The notes under the pieces: generated by a model
The model's database searches: none
What the model saw: the letters and a program-made list of their open reading frames with translations, nothing else
Told to the model about the DNA's origin: nothing
Assembly (NCBI GenBank): GCA_011052165.1
Contig: DRJN01000414.1
Location: 1 to 5,500 of the forward strand
DNA: 5,500 nt
Reading direction: 5' to 3'
Source: Gammaproteobacteria bacterium
GTDB lineage: Bacteria > Pseudomonadota > Gammaproteobacteria > UBA6429 > Thiohalophilaceae
Position numbers and translations under genes: made by a program
In this document: one piece after another, positions 1 through 5,415 of the stretch
Numbering within the stretch: the stretch's first letter is position 1
Layout: each line of letters starts with the position of its first letter

Positions 1-1363
1 CGGTCATGCGCACGGCGATGCGCTTTAATGAATCCGTATAGGTTTTAATATCCGCCTCGGTTTTGGTTTCCGTCGCGCAAATCAGGATACTGTTGCCCAG
101 CTCGGGGTAGTCATCCGCCAGGCTCACTCCGCCAATGATACCCTGCACCGATAATGCCCGCATGACATCCTTCACCGGCAAATCAAATTGCAGCACGGCT
201 TCGTGAAACAACGGTCGGCTGAACAGTTTTTTCACCCCCCCGGTTTCGTTTAACGCGGCCAACAGTTTCATGCTATTGGCGTGACAGGCCTGCGCCACCC
301 GTTCCAGCCCCTGTGGCCCCAGTAATGTCATATATATGGTGGCCGCCGTCACCAGCAGGCCCTGATTGGTGCAAATATTGGACGTCGCTTTGGACCGGCG
401 AATGTGCTGCTCACGCGCCTGAAGAGTCAGGGTATAACCCGTCTTGCCCTCCAGATCCGTGGTCCGGCCAATGATCCGCCCCGGCATCTGCCGCACCAGC
501 GACTGGCGACAGCACATGAAACCGAAATAGGGGCCACCGGAAGACAGTGGCGCGCCCAGCGGCTGCCCCTCTCCACACACGATGTCCGCCCCGGTTTCGC
601 CCCATTCGCCCGGCGGCGTCAGAATTGCCAGCGAAATAGGATTGACCACCGCAATCACCAGGGCGCCGTGTCCGTGCGCCCAGTCAACCAGCGCATCCAC
701 CTCTTCCAGCACACCGAAAAAATTAGGCTGGGGAATCACCAGGGCGGTGATGTCGCCGGGATCGCCCGGCAAACTCGCGGGATCGATATAACCACCCTCA
801 AGGTCAAAATCCAGTTCATCCAGGACGATGCCCTGATTCCTGACGATGTTATTCGTCACCCGGCGGTAATCGGGATGCACCGTACGCGGCATCAAAATGC
901 GTTTTGATTTTGATTTGCGATTGGCGCGCACCGCCATCAATACCGCCTCCGCCAATGCCGAAGCGCCGTCGTACAGCGAGGCATTGGACACCTCCATCGC
1001 CGTCAGGCTGGCCATCATGCTCTGATATTCATACAGCAGTTGCAGGGTACCCTGCGACGCTTCCGCTTGATAAGGCGTATACGCCGTATAGAATTCACCG
1101 CGTGTAGTGAGTTCCCAGACTGCGGCAGGAATATGATGCTCGTAGGCACCGGCACCGGCGAAACAAAGCGTGCGGCTATCCTGATCCGCCCGTTCCCGCA
1201 TCAGACGTGAGATTTCCATTTCACTCACGCCTGCGGGGATCGCCCCCAGCCCCTCGGCGCGCAATTGCGCCGGAATCTCGGCAAACAGATCCTCGATGTC
1301 GTGGGCGCCAATGGTGCGCAGCATATCTTCGACATCAGGGTCGGTATGGGGAATAAAAGGCAT
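1..1363 (-). CDS. gcvPA: Glycine dehydrogenase (decarboxylating) subunit 1, 3' end cut by the window edge
   Basis: This is the N-terminal-half subunit of the split P-protein of the glycine cleavage system. With GcvPB it forms a PLP enzyme that decarboxylates glycine and passes the aminomethyl group to lipoyl-GcvH in the cytoplasm. Reading from ATG at 1361-1363 gives 454 codons with no stop before the edge. Split-type subunits run to about 450 residues, so only the last few are missing. Family motifs seen by eye are AGAGAYEHHIPA (69-80), YTPYQAEASQGTLQ (95-108), the GEGQPLG...GGPYFG stretch (264-281) and ATSNICTNQGL (326-336). The PLP-binding lysine is expected on GcvPB, not here. An AGAAGG ribosome-binding site lies about 7 bases before the ATG, and the gap to gcvH is 29 bases, which fits one operon. 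A fused one-piece P-protein is unlikely given the sequence type, but the region past base 1 would decide it. Confidence 0.95.
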   Translation of the reverse strand, partial: MPFIPHTDPDVEDMLRTIGAHDIEDLFAEIPAQLRAEGLGAIPAGVSEMEISRLMRERADQDSRTLCFAGAGAYEHHIPAAVWELTTRGEFYTAYTPYQAEASQGTLQLLYEYQSMMASLTAMEVSNASLYDGASALAEAVLMAVRANRKSKSKRILMPRTVHPDYRRVTNNIVRNQGIVLDELDFDLEGGYIDPASLPGDPGDITALVIPQPNFFGVLEEVDALVDWAHGHGALVIAVVNPISLAILTPPGEWGETGADIVCGEGQPLGAPLSSGGPYFGFMCCRQSLVRQMPGRIIGRTTDLEGKTGYTLTLQAREQHIRRSKATSNICTNQGLLVTAATIYMTLLGPQGLERVAQACHANSMKLLAALNETGGVKKLFSRPLFHEAVLQFDLPVKDVMRALSVQGIIGGVSLADDYPELGNSILICATETKTEADIKTYTDSLKRIAVRMT

Positions 1364-1392
1364 GGTTTTTCCTTCTGGGAATATATTGCGGC

Positions 1393-1785
1393 TTAGTCTT
1401 CTTCGGCAATCAGTTCGTTGTAAGCGTCGGCATCCATGAGCGCATCATAGGCGCCACTATCGTCCGGCTTTAATTTGAAAATCCAGCCCTCACCATAGGG
1501 ATCCTGATTAATCAGTTCCGGTTTATCCGATAACGCTTCGTTATGCGCAATGATTTCACCATCCAGGGGGCAGTAAGTGTCCGAGGCCGCCTTGACCGAT
1601 TCCACCACGGCACAATCATCACCCTCGGTATAGGTATCGCCTATTTCGGGCAGCTCAACGAAAACCAGATCACCCAGCAGATGCTGGGCATGGTCGGTAA
1701 TACCCACCGTGACGCTGCCGTCATCATTCAGACTAATCCATTCATGGGATTTGGTATAACGCAATTCCTGAGGCACATTACTCAT
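1393..1785 (-). CDS. gcvH: Glycine cleavage system H protein (lipoyl carrier)
   Basis: GcvH is the small lipoylated shuttle of the glycine cleavage system. Its lipoyl-lysine arm carries the aminomethyl group from the P-protein to the T-protein and is then reoxidised by the L-protein. The 130-residue product has the usual family length. It starts with the typical YTKSHEW segment (10-16), followed by VGITDHAQHLLGDLVFVELP (27-46). The lipoylation motif ESVKAASD spans 62-69, which makes Lys65 the modified residue. The C-terminal part has the conserved DPYGEGWIFK run. A very strong ribosome-binding site (AGGAGGAG, 1792-1799) sits about 6 bases upstream of the ATG, the best in the operon, consistent with a carrier needed in excess over the enzymes. 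It lies 25 bases after gcvT and 29 bases before gcvPA. The co-transcribed lipA is the obvious candidate for making its cofactor. Confidence 0.98.
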   Translation of the reverse strand: MSNVPQELRYTKSHEWISLNDDGSVTVGITDHAQHLLGDLVFVELPEIGDTYTEGDDCAVVESVKAASDTYCPLDGEIIAHNEALSDKPELINQDPYGEGWIFKLKPDDSGAYDALMDADAYNELIAEED

Positions 1786-1810
1786 GTTTCACTCCTCCTG
1801 TGATTGATTT

Positions 1811-2896
1811 TCAAATACGGGCTTTGCCATTACGCACAAACGGCGGTTTGACAATTTCTGCCGCCAGTAGCCTGCCACGAATTTCCACCTTGCACTTATC
1901 ATTCATGCCCGCCTTGATTCGGGCAAAGGCTATCGACTTGCCGAGGGTCGGCGAAAAACTGCCACTGGTAATTTCGCCCACCTGCAGGCCATCCATGATA
2001 AGCTTCTGATGATTACGCAACACCCCGCGCGCCTGTAATACCAGCCCCACCAGCTTATGGACAACGCCCGCATCCCGCTGTTTTTCCAGCGCCTGACGAC
2101 CAATGAAGTTCCGTTCCTGCGGCTCCCAGGCCACGGTCCAGTCGAGTCCCGATTCCAGAGGCGTCACACTTTCATCCATATCCGAACCATACAGGTTCAT
2201 ACCCGCCTCCAAACGCAGGGTATCGCGTGCGCCCAGACCGCAGGGTTTGACACCGGCTTCCAGTAAAGCCGCCCACAGGGTGCTGGCCTGGCCCACCGGC
2301 AACATGATTTCATAGCCCTCTTCGCCAGTGTAACCGGTACGGGCAACCGCAAGATCGGTATCCACTTCGCGCATGTAAAACACGCCGAGATCGTCCAGGC
2401 CTTCACCCTGTTCGCCCAGCGCCTGATGGGTTTTACTGCGTGCATTAGGCCCCTGTACTGCGATCATGGTCAGATCATTACGCTCTTTAATCTCCAGATC
2501 AAAGGCACTGCTCTGAATGGCGATCCAGGCCAGATCTTTTTCCCGCGTGGCGGAGTTCACTACCAAACGAAACCAACTGTCATTCATGTAATAAACGATC
2601 AGATCGTCCAGTACATAGCCTTCTTCATTCAACATGCAGGAATAAAGCGCCTTGCCCGCAGATTTCAGCCGCGCAACATCATTCGCCAGCAGCTTTTGTA
2701 AAAACGGCCGCACTTTGTCACCATGCAAGTCGACGACGGTCATGTGCGAGACATCGAACATTCCCGCATCCCTGCGAACCTGATGATGCTCCTCGATCTG
2801 TGAGCCATAATTCAACGGCATATCCCAGCCACCAAAATCCACCATTTGCGCGCCGGCGGCCACATGCATATCATACAGGGGCGTTCTTTTGTTCAT
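1811..2896 (-). CDS. gcvT: Aminomethyltransferase, T protein of the glycine cleavage system
   Basis: GcvT takes the aminomethyl group from GcvH, releases ammonia and forms 5,10-methylene-tetrahydrofolate. From the chosen start the product is 361 residues, close to E. coli GcvT, and the two can be aligned from TPLY (5-8) to FVRNGKA (353-359). Conserved blocks include MVDFGGWDMPL (18-28), DAGMFDVSHMT (43-53), the DDLIVYY segment with the catalytic aspartate (97-103), VVNSATREKDL (112-122), CGLGARDTLRLEAGMNLYG (219-237) and SGSFSPTLG (311-319). The frame is open up to an ATG at 2965, but those 23 extra residues match nothing in the family and are encoded inside the inverted-repeat element at 2936-3039. 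I therefore place the start at 2894-2896. Its ribosome-binding site is poor, so translation may depend on the structured leader or on coupling. It follows lipA after 171 bases and precedes gcvH by 25. Confidence 0.97.
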   Translation of the reverse strand: MNKRTPLYDMHVAAGAQMVDFGGWDMPLNYGSQIEEHHQVRRDAGMFDVSHMTVVDLHGDKVRPFLQKLLANDVARLKSAGKALYSCMLNEEGYVLDDLIVYYMNDSWFRLVVNSATREKDLAWIAIQSSAFDLEIKERNDLTMIAVQGPNARSKTHQALGEQGEGLDDLGVFYMREVDTDLAVARTGYTGEEGYEIMLPVGQASTLWAALLEAGVKPCGLGARDTLRLEAGMNLYGSDMDESVTPLESGLDWTVAWEPQERNFIGRQALEKQRDAGVVHKLVGLVLQARGVLRNHQKLIMDGLQVGEITSGSFSPTLGKSIAFARIKAGMNDKCKVEIRGRLLAAEIVKPPFVRNGKARI

Positions 2897-2935
2897 GTAT
2901 TCACTGTCATCGTTATATTGTTGAAATTCGGTTTG

Positions 2936-3039
2936 TATTAATCGTTGCATCAGTATTTTCATCATAACCCCCTCCCCCGAAGGGAGAGGGCTGGGGTGAG
3001 GGTATAAAATACAGGCGAGTACTTATGCAACGATTAATA
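2936..3039. repeat. Compact element bounded by 20-bp inverted repeats between lipA and gcvT
   Basis: The outer arms 2936-2955 and 3020-3039 are inverted copies matching at 19 of 20 positions, with a perfect 15-base core (TATTAATCGTTGCAT against ATGCAACGATTAATA). The 64 bases between them contain a second, G+C-rich hairpin, listed separately. TTTGTA occurs at both edges (2932-2937 and 3042-3047). It could be a target-site duplication, but the copy on the left overlaps the repeat arm, so this is weak. No protein is encoded inside. The arrangement resembles a small non-autonomous mobile unit or a composite REP. Transcribed in the operon mRNA, it should fold into a long stem between lipA and gcvT and might affect mRNA stability or differential expression of the two sides. 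There is no T-run, so it is not an ordinary intrinsic terminator. The symmetry is read directly from the sequence; origin and function are inference. Confidence 0.7.
2968..3002. repeat. REP-like G+C-rich palindrome inside the intercistronic element
   Basis: On the minus strand this begins with CCCTCACCCCAGCCCTCTCC and continues into a hairpin. CCCTCTCCC (2982-2990) can pair with GAGGGGG-type sequence down to 2968, giving nine pairs with one U-G wobble around a TTCGG loop. From memory, 'CCCTCACCCCNNCCCTCTCCC...GGGAGAGGG' units recur in intergenic regions of many beta- and gammaproteobacteria. In mRNA such hairpins usually block 3' exonucleases, and they are not gene-specific operators. The family assignment rests on recollection of the motif, not on a search. 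Confidence 0.6.
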
Positions 3040-3067
3040 TCTTTGTACCTTGAATCTTTCACCTGCC

Positions 3068-3988
3068 CTACTCATGCGCATGATAAGACGAGCGCACCAT
3101 AGGCCCGGACTTGACCCAGCTAAACCCCAGTTGCCGCGCCTCCTGCGCATAGTCATCAAACTCGGCCGGATCGACATATTCCTGCACCGCAAGATGATAA
3201 CGGCTGGGGCGAAGGTACTGTCCCAGCGATATGCGCAGCACACCCGCATCACGCAGATCCCGCATTACCGCCAGCACCTCTTCGCGGCTTTCCCCCAGCC
3301 CCAGCATCAGCGAGGACTTGGCTTCAACTCCCGCCAGGCAGGCAATCTTTTTCAGCAGTGCCAGCGAACGGGTATAGCTGGAACCTTTGCGAACCTTCTT
3401 ATATAAAGAAGGCACCGTTTCCATGTTATGCCCCCAAACCATCTGTAATTCACGCTTTTGCGTTTTTACCGTAGCCAGCGCGGCAGCAATAGATTCCAGC
3501 GCCCCGGCTTCACGGCGATAAAAATCCGGCGTCAGCAACTCCAGGCCCACATCGGCGATCTGCCGCCGCAGGGCGACGATAGTATCCGCAAAAATGCCCG
3601 CACCGCCATCCGCCAGTTCATCCCGGTTAACCGAGGTCAGTACCACATAGTCCAGGCCCATTTTGACCGCCGCCTCCGCTACCCGCTGCGGCTCATCCTT
3701 GTCAACCGATCCCGGCTGACCGGTTTTTACCGCACAAAAACCACAGGCACGAGTGCAGGTATCGCCCAGCAGCATGAATGTGGCCGTACCCTGACTCCAG
3801 CATTCACCCCGGTTGGGACAGTGCGCCTCTTCACAGACCGTATGCAGACCAAAGCCGTGTACTGCCTGCACGGTATCACTGTACGTCTGGCCCTTGCCCA
3901 GTTGCTGGCGGATCCACAACGGCATGCGCGAGGCATTGGCTTCGGTCGAGTGATTAAACACCGGGATAATTTTTTCTTTTATACTCAT
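3068..3988 (-). CDS. lipA: Lipoyl synthase (radical SAM), divergent form in the gcv operon
   Basis: LipA inserts two sulfur atoms into octanoyl chains already attached to carrier proteins such as GcvH, giving the lipoyl cofactor. The 306-residue product has the full set of family metal ligands. The auxiliary cluster motif is CX4CX5C (Cys52, Cys57, Cys63), the radical SAM motif is CX3CX2C (Cys78, Cys82, Cys85), and the terminal RSSY (299-302) supplies the serine ligand of the auxiliary cluster. HNMETVPSLY (187-196), LMLGLGE (227-233) and GQYLRPSRYHL (256-266) are also conserved. The stretch 156-190 differs from textbook LipA: PDF is followed by YRREAG, there are a few extra residues (about 172-183), and the usual FNHN is WGHN. 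An in-frame TAA lies just upstream, which fixes the ATG at 3986-3988. No Shine-Dalgarno sequence is visible. Being first in a glycine-riboswitch operon suggests a role in maturing GcvH, but the activity itself is inferred. Confidence 0.93.
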   Translation of the reverse strand: MSIKEKIIPVFNHSTEANASRMPLWIRQQLGKGQTYSDTVQAVHGFGLHTVCEEAHCPNRGECWSQGTATFMLLGDTCTRACGFCAVKTGQPGSVDKDEPQRVAEAAVKMGLDYVVLTSVNRDELADGGAGIFADTIVALRRQIADVGLELLTPDFYRREAGALESIAAALATVKTQKRELQMVWGHNMETVPSLYKKVRKGSSYTRSLALLKKIACLAGVEAKSSLMLGLGESREEVLAVMRDLRDAGVLRISLGQYLRPSRYHLAVQEYVDPAEFDDYAQEARQLGFSWVKSGPMVRSSYHAHE

Positions 3989-4007
3989 AGTTTAAAATTA
4001 TGCCCAT

Positions 4008-4049
4008 AAAAAAGGGCGTAGAAAAACGTCGGTCCGCCTTTCTACGCCC
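4008..4049 (-). terminator. Intrinsic terminator, expression platform of the glycine riboswitch
   Basis: On the minus strand GGGCGTAGAAA (4039-4049) pairs perfectly with TTTCTACGCCC (4014-4024) across a 14-base loop and is followed by six T residues (4008-4013). This is a textbook Rho-independent terminator. It begins at the base next to the closing stem of the second glycine aptamer and ends 19 bases before the lipA ATG, so it must be bypassed for the operon to be expressed. Glycine riboswitches ahead of gcv operons are usually ON switches, so read-through when glycine is bound is the expected logic. I could not pick out a competing antiterminator stem by eye. Confidence 0.9.
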
Positions 4050-4233
4050 CTCTGTCCGGTAACCTGAGAGCTTAGCCCCTTCGGTGGATCCTGAATCCTG
4101 AAAAAATATCAGGCGATCACTCTCCAGAGTCAGCCTGTTACCTGCCGTTCTTTTGCCTGAGCGATTCCGAGCGGGTTGCGCCTTCGGCGCCCTGCCCGAT
4201 AAAACGAATAAAAGGCAGGGTCTCTCCCGCAGG
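4050..4233 (-). promoter_or_regulatory. Tandem glycine riboswitch controlling lipA-gcvT-gcvH-gcvPA
   Basis: Two consecutive glycine aptamers are visible. Aptamer 1 (about 4141-4233) is closed by CCTGC (4229-4233) and GCAGG (4141-4145). It has GGGAGAG, a CCCTGCC/GGCAGGG arm (4214-4220 with 4190-4196), the core GCCGAAGGCGCAA and then GCTCAGGCAAAAG. A short linker (TAACAGG and neighbours) leads to aptamer 2 (about 4050-4129). That one is closed by CTCTG (4125-4129) and CAGAG (4050-4054) and contains TGGAGAG, a CCTGA/TCAGG arm, CACCGAAGGGGC, GCTCTCAGG and GGACAGAG, all classic glycine-riboswitch elements. Tandem aptamers of this class bind two glycines and typically switch on glycine catabolism. 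Here the platform is the adjoining terminator at 4008-4049. The first gene controlled is lipA, not gcvT, which puts cofactor synthesis under the same signal. Confidence 0.95.
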
Positions 4234-4252
4234 TCATGCGGCTGATAGACAT

Positions 4253-4281
4253 ATATTACTGTCTGTTACAGTGAAAACCAA
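4253..4281 (-). promoter_or_regulatory. Candidate sigma-70 promoter for the riboswitch operon
   Basis: On the minus strand TTGGTT (4276-4281) and TAATAT (4253-4258) are separated by exactly 17 bases. Each hexamer is only a partial match to consensus. A start about 7 bases after the -10 box would put the first transcribed base near 4246, some 12 bases before the first aptamer, which is the expected geometry. Other AT-rich hexamers nearby (for example TATATG) are possible. The position is well supported by context; the exact boxes are not. Confidence 0.45.
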
Positions 4282-4291
4282 GTTTTCTCTG
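4269..4291. promoter_or_regulatory. 23-bp dyad overlapping the candidate -35 box
   Basis: CAG-T-GAAAAC (4269-4278) and GTTTTC-T-CTG (4282-4291) are inverted copies with a 3-base centre and a single mismatched position in each arm. The site overlaps the proposed -35 hexamer, where a repressor or activator of the gcv operon could bind. It does not match the PurR or GcvA sites I know well enough to name a regulator. A chance palindrome in AT-rich DNA cannot be excluded. Confidence 0.3.
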
Positions 4292-4352
4292 GAAGAAGAT
4301 CAGGTGAACAGCATATCCGGACCAGATTGACCCGGCGGGCTAAATTTGTCGA

Positions 4353-4691
4353 TTATCGGCCAAGGAAAAAATAGATCCCAAAGCAAAGCCAGGACAACAA
4401 TAACAGAACCCAGGCTAATTGAGTCCCCTGACCTGGATCCATATTGGCGGCCACCTCAACTGGGAGTGGCTCATGCGAGACCGTAACCGCGGCTTTCCTG
4501 ATTTTCCTGTCCAGATCCCGTTTTTTTTCCGCCTGTTGTTTTTTATACAGCTCAATCCCTTTTTGAATCCCCTGCGCAATTAACCGGGTTTGCTCCTTCG
4601 TCTGCCCCGGCTTTTGCGTCCCGCGAGCAATCGCCATGGCTTCCTCGCCGGATTTTTCCAGGCTCATGGATTTTTTGGAATACCTGGCCAT
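4353..4691 (-). CDS. DUF2956 family small membrane-anchored protein, function unknown
   Basis: The 112-residue product matches what I recall of the gammaproteobacterial DUF2956 family. It opens with MARYSKK and has the signature block GTQKPGQTKEQTRLIAQGIQ (24-43) followed by KGIELYKKQQ. A strongly basic, probably helical stretch (49-68, rich in Lys, Arg and Gln) leads through a proline-containing linker to one hydrophobic C-terminal segment (about 92-110). This suggests a tail-anchored inner-membrane protein with its charged part in the cytoplasm. The frame is open 28 codons further upstream, but that part is encoded by the REP palindrome and its flank and is not family-like. The ATG at 4689-4691 has an AGGA box about 9 bases upstream. 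No T-run terminator is seen after the stop, so some transcription may enter the riboswitch leader. No link to glycine metabolism is apparent. Confidence 0.82.
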   Translation of the reverse strand: MARYSKKSMSLEKSGEEAMAIARGTQKPGQTKEQTRLIAQGIQKGIELYKKQQAEKKRDLDRKIRKAAVTVSHEPLPVEVAANMDPGQGTQLAWVLLLLSWLCFGIYFFLGR

Positions 4692-4728
4692 CGAATTTGA
4701 TCCTGTTGATTGGCTATTGATTAATAAT

Positions 4729-4760
4729 GTAGGGTGGGCACGTTGGTCCGTGCCCACGCG
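4729..4760. repeat. Left REP palindrome
   Basis: GTAGG is followed by a nine-base stem, GTGGGCACG (4734-4742) with CGTGCCCAC (4749-4757), around a six-base loop, and then GCG. Read in this direction it matches the reverse complement of the right copy except in the loop. It ends 32 bases before the transposase start and lies 38 bases upstream of the DUF2956 start on the other strand. Confidence 0.85.
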
Positions 4761-4792
4761 GAAATTACATAGCACTCAAGGAAGAGTAGAAA

Positions 4793-5305
4793 ATGTCCCG
4801 ATATCGTCGACCAGATACAACAGGCGCAACTTATTTCTTTACTCTCGTCAGCTATCGCCGCCAAACAATATTATGTAATCAACCGGTTCGTGATGCCTTA
4901 CGTGAAGCACGTCACCCATGTACGTCAAAAACGACCACTTACAATTGACGCATGGGTTTTATTACCCGATCATTTTTTTCCACACGTTGGGCATTGATTA
5001 AACGCAAGGTCAGCTTGATATGTGGTCAACATTATAAACGACAGAAATGGATTAGCCCATCAAAACAAAAACACCGTGAATCAACATTATGGCAACGCCG
5101 ATATTGGGAGCACCAAATTCGCAATGAATCAGATTACCGGCAGCATATGGATTATATTCATTGGAATCCGGTTAAACATGGTTTAGTGACACACGCCAGA
5201 AATTGGCCATATTCCACGTTCCATCGTTATGTCAAGCAGGGCGTATATCCATTAGATTGGGGTGGTGTTGGAAATATGGATGATGCAAGCGGGTTTGGTG
5301 AGTAA
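4793..5305 (+). pseudogene. REP-associated tyrosine transposase (RAYT, Y1/IS200-like), frameshifted with HUH motif deleted
   Basis: RAYTs are single-copy relatives of IS200/IS605 transposases that nick and move REP palindromes as single strands. The reading frame opens at 4793 with MSRYRRPDTTGATYFFTLVS and continues through RRQTILCNQPVRDALREA. It then loses frame near the CCC run at 4915-4917 and stops at 4946-4948. The next frame carries HVRQKRPLTIDAWVLLPDH (4917-4973), the expected continuation. After DH the sequence jumps to FSTRWALIKRKVS in the original frame (from 4976). About a dozen residues that should follow, including the second His of the catalytic H-x-H motif, are missing. The rest is intact to 5305, with YWEHQIRNESDYRQHMDYIH, NPVKHGLV and the RAYT-typical tail YPLDWGG. 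One C insertion and one internal deletion explain everything seen. The product should be inactive. The broken parts could be misread as two short hypothetical genes. Confidence 0.88.
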
Positions 5306-5322
5306 TTAGATTGTTCGTTATA

Positions 5323-5353
5323 CGCGTGGGCACAAACAACGTGCCCACCCTAC
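5323..5353. repeat. Right REP palindrome
   Basis: CGC precedes an eight-base stem, GTGGGCAC (5326-5333) with GTGCCCAC (5341-5348), around the loop AAACAAC, followed by CCTAC. It is the inverted partner of the left copy, with differences confined to the loop region. It begins 17 bases after the stop of the transposase remnant. Confidence 0.85.
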
Positions 5354-5373
5354 GGTACCTGTGTGAAGGCCGC

Positions 5374-5412
5374 AGCATTAGAGTCCGAACAAGCGCCTTG
5401 TTAGCCAATGCT
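5374..5412. repeat. Nested dyad near the right end
   Basis: AACAAG (5388-5393) and CTTGTT (5397-5402) form a tight stem around CGC. AGCATT (5374-5379) and AATGCT (5407-5412) form an outer pair, with unpaired bases between the two stems. It lies directly after the stop of the minus-strand frame at 5416, where a transcript hairpin or processing signal could sit, but there is no T-run. The segment CTAACAAGGCGCTTGTTCGG on the minus strand recalls one half of an integron attC site, but the matching half is not seen. Confidence 0.4.
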
Positions 5413-5415
5413 CAA

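Larger units (their letters stand above)
4729..5353. mobile_element. REP-RAYT unit: decayed tyrosine transposase gene between two inverted REP palindromes
   Basis: The unit consists of two near-identical GTGGGCAC palindromes in opposite orientation (4729-4760 and 5323-5353) bracketing a Y1/HUH-type transposase pseudogene. The architecture, with REP arms in inverted orientation around a single RAYT gene, is the one known from gammaproteobacterial REPtrons. No target duplication is obvious outside the arms. The interior is richer in A+T than the gcv genes, consistent with separate origin. It lies just upstream of the DUF2956 gene and has probably replaced part of that gene's original upstream region. 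Confidence 0.8.

Noticed and set aside
404..907. Plus-strand open frame of 167 codons opposite gcvPA
   Set aside because: It is the reverse complement of well-conserved gcvPA sequence, with no ribosome-binding site or recognisable motif.
2897..2965. N-terminal extension of gcvT starting at 2965
   Set aside because: The 23 extra residues are encoded by the inverted-repeat arm and do not align with GcvT. Family similarity starts at the residues following the ATG at 2896.
2936..3039. Rho-independent terminator between lipA and gcvT
   Set aside because: The hairpins are strong, but no T-run follows on either strand, and the gcv genes downstream show no separate promoter.
3989..4007. Mini-ORF starting at the ATG at 4005-4007 overlapping the lipA start
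   Set aside because: It has no ribosome-binding site, lies partly against the terminator tail, and its 17 codons look like chance.
3458..4009. Plus-strand open frame of 183 codons opposite lipA
   Set aside because: It is antisense to a clear lipA with all of its cysteine motifs, resembles no known protein, and is a by-product of the codon pattern of the real gene.
4692..4775. 28-residue N-terminal extension of the DUF2956 protein
   Set aside because: It is encoded by the REP palindrome and its flank. The family begins at MARYSKK, with a ribosome-binding site in front of it.
4952..5305. Stand-alone 117-residue transposase gene
   Set aside because: It is the C-terminal part of the frameshifted RAYT. 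The missing N-terminal half lies directly upstream from 4793.
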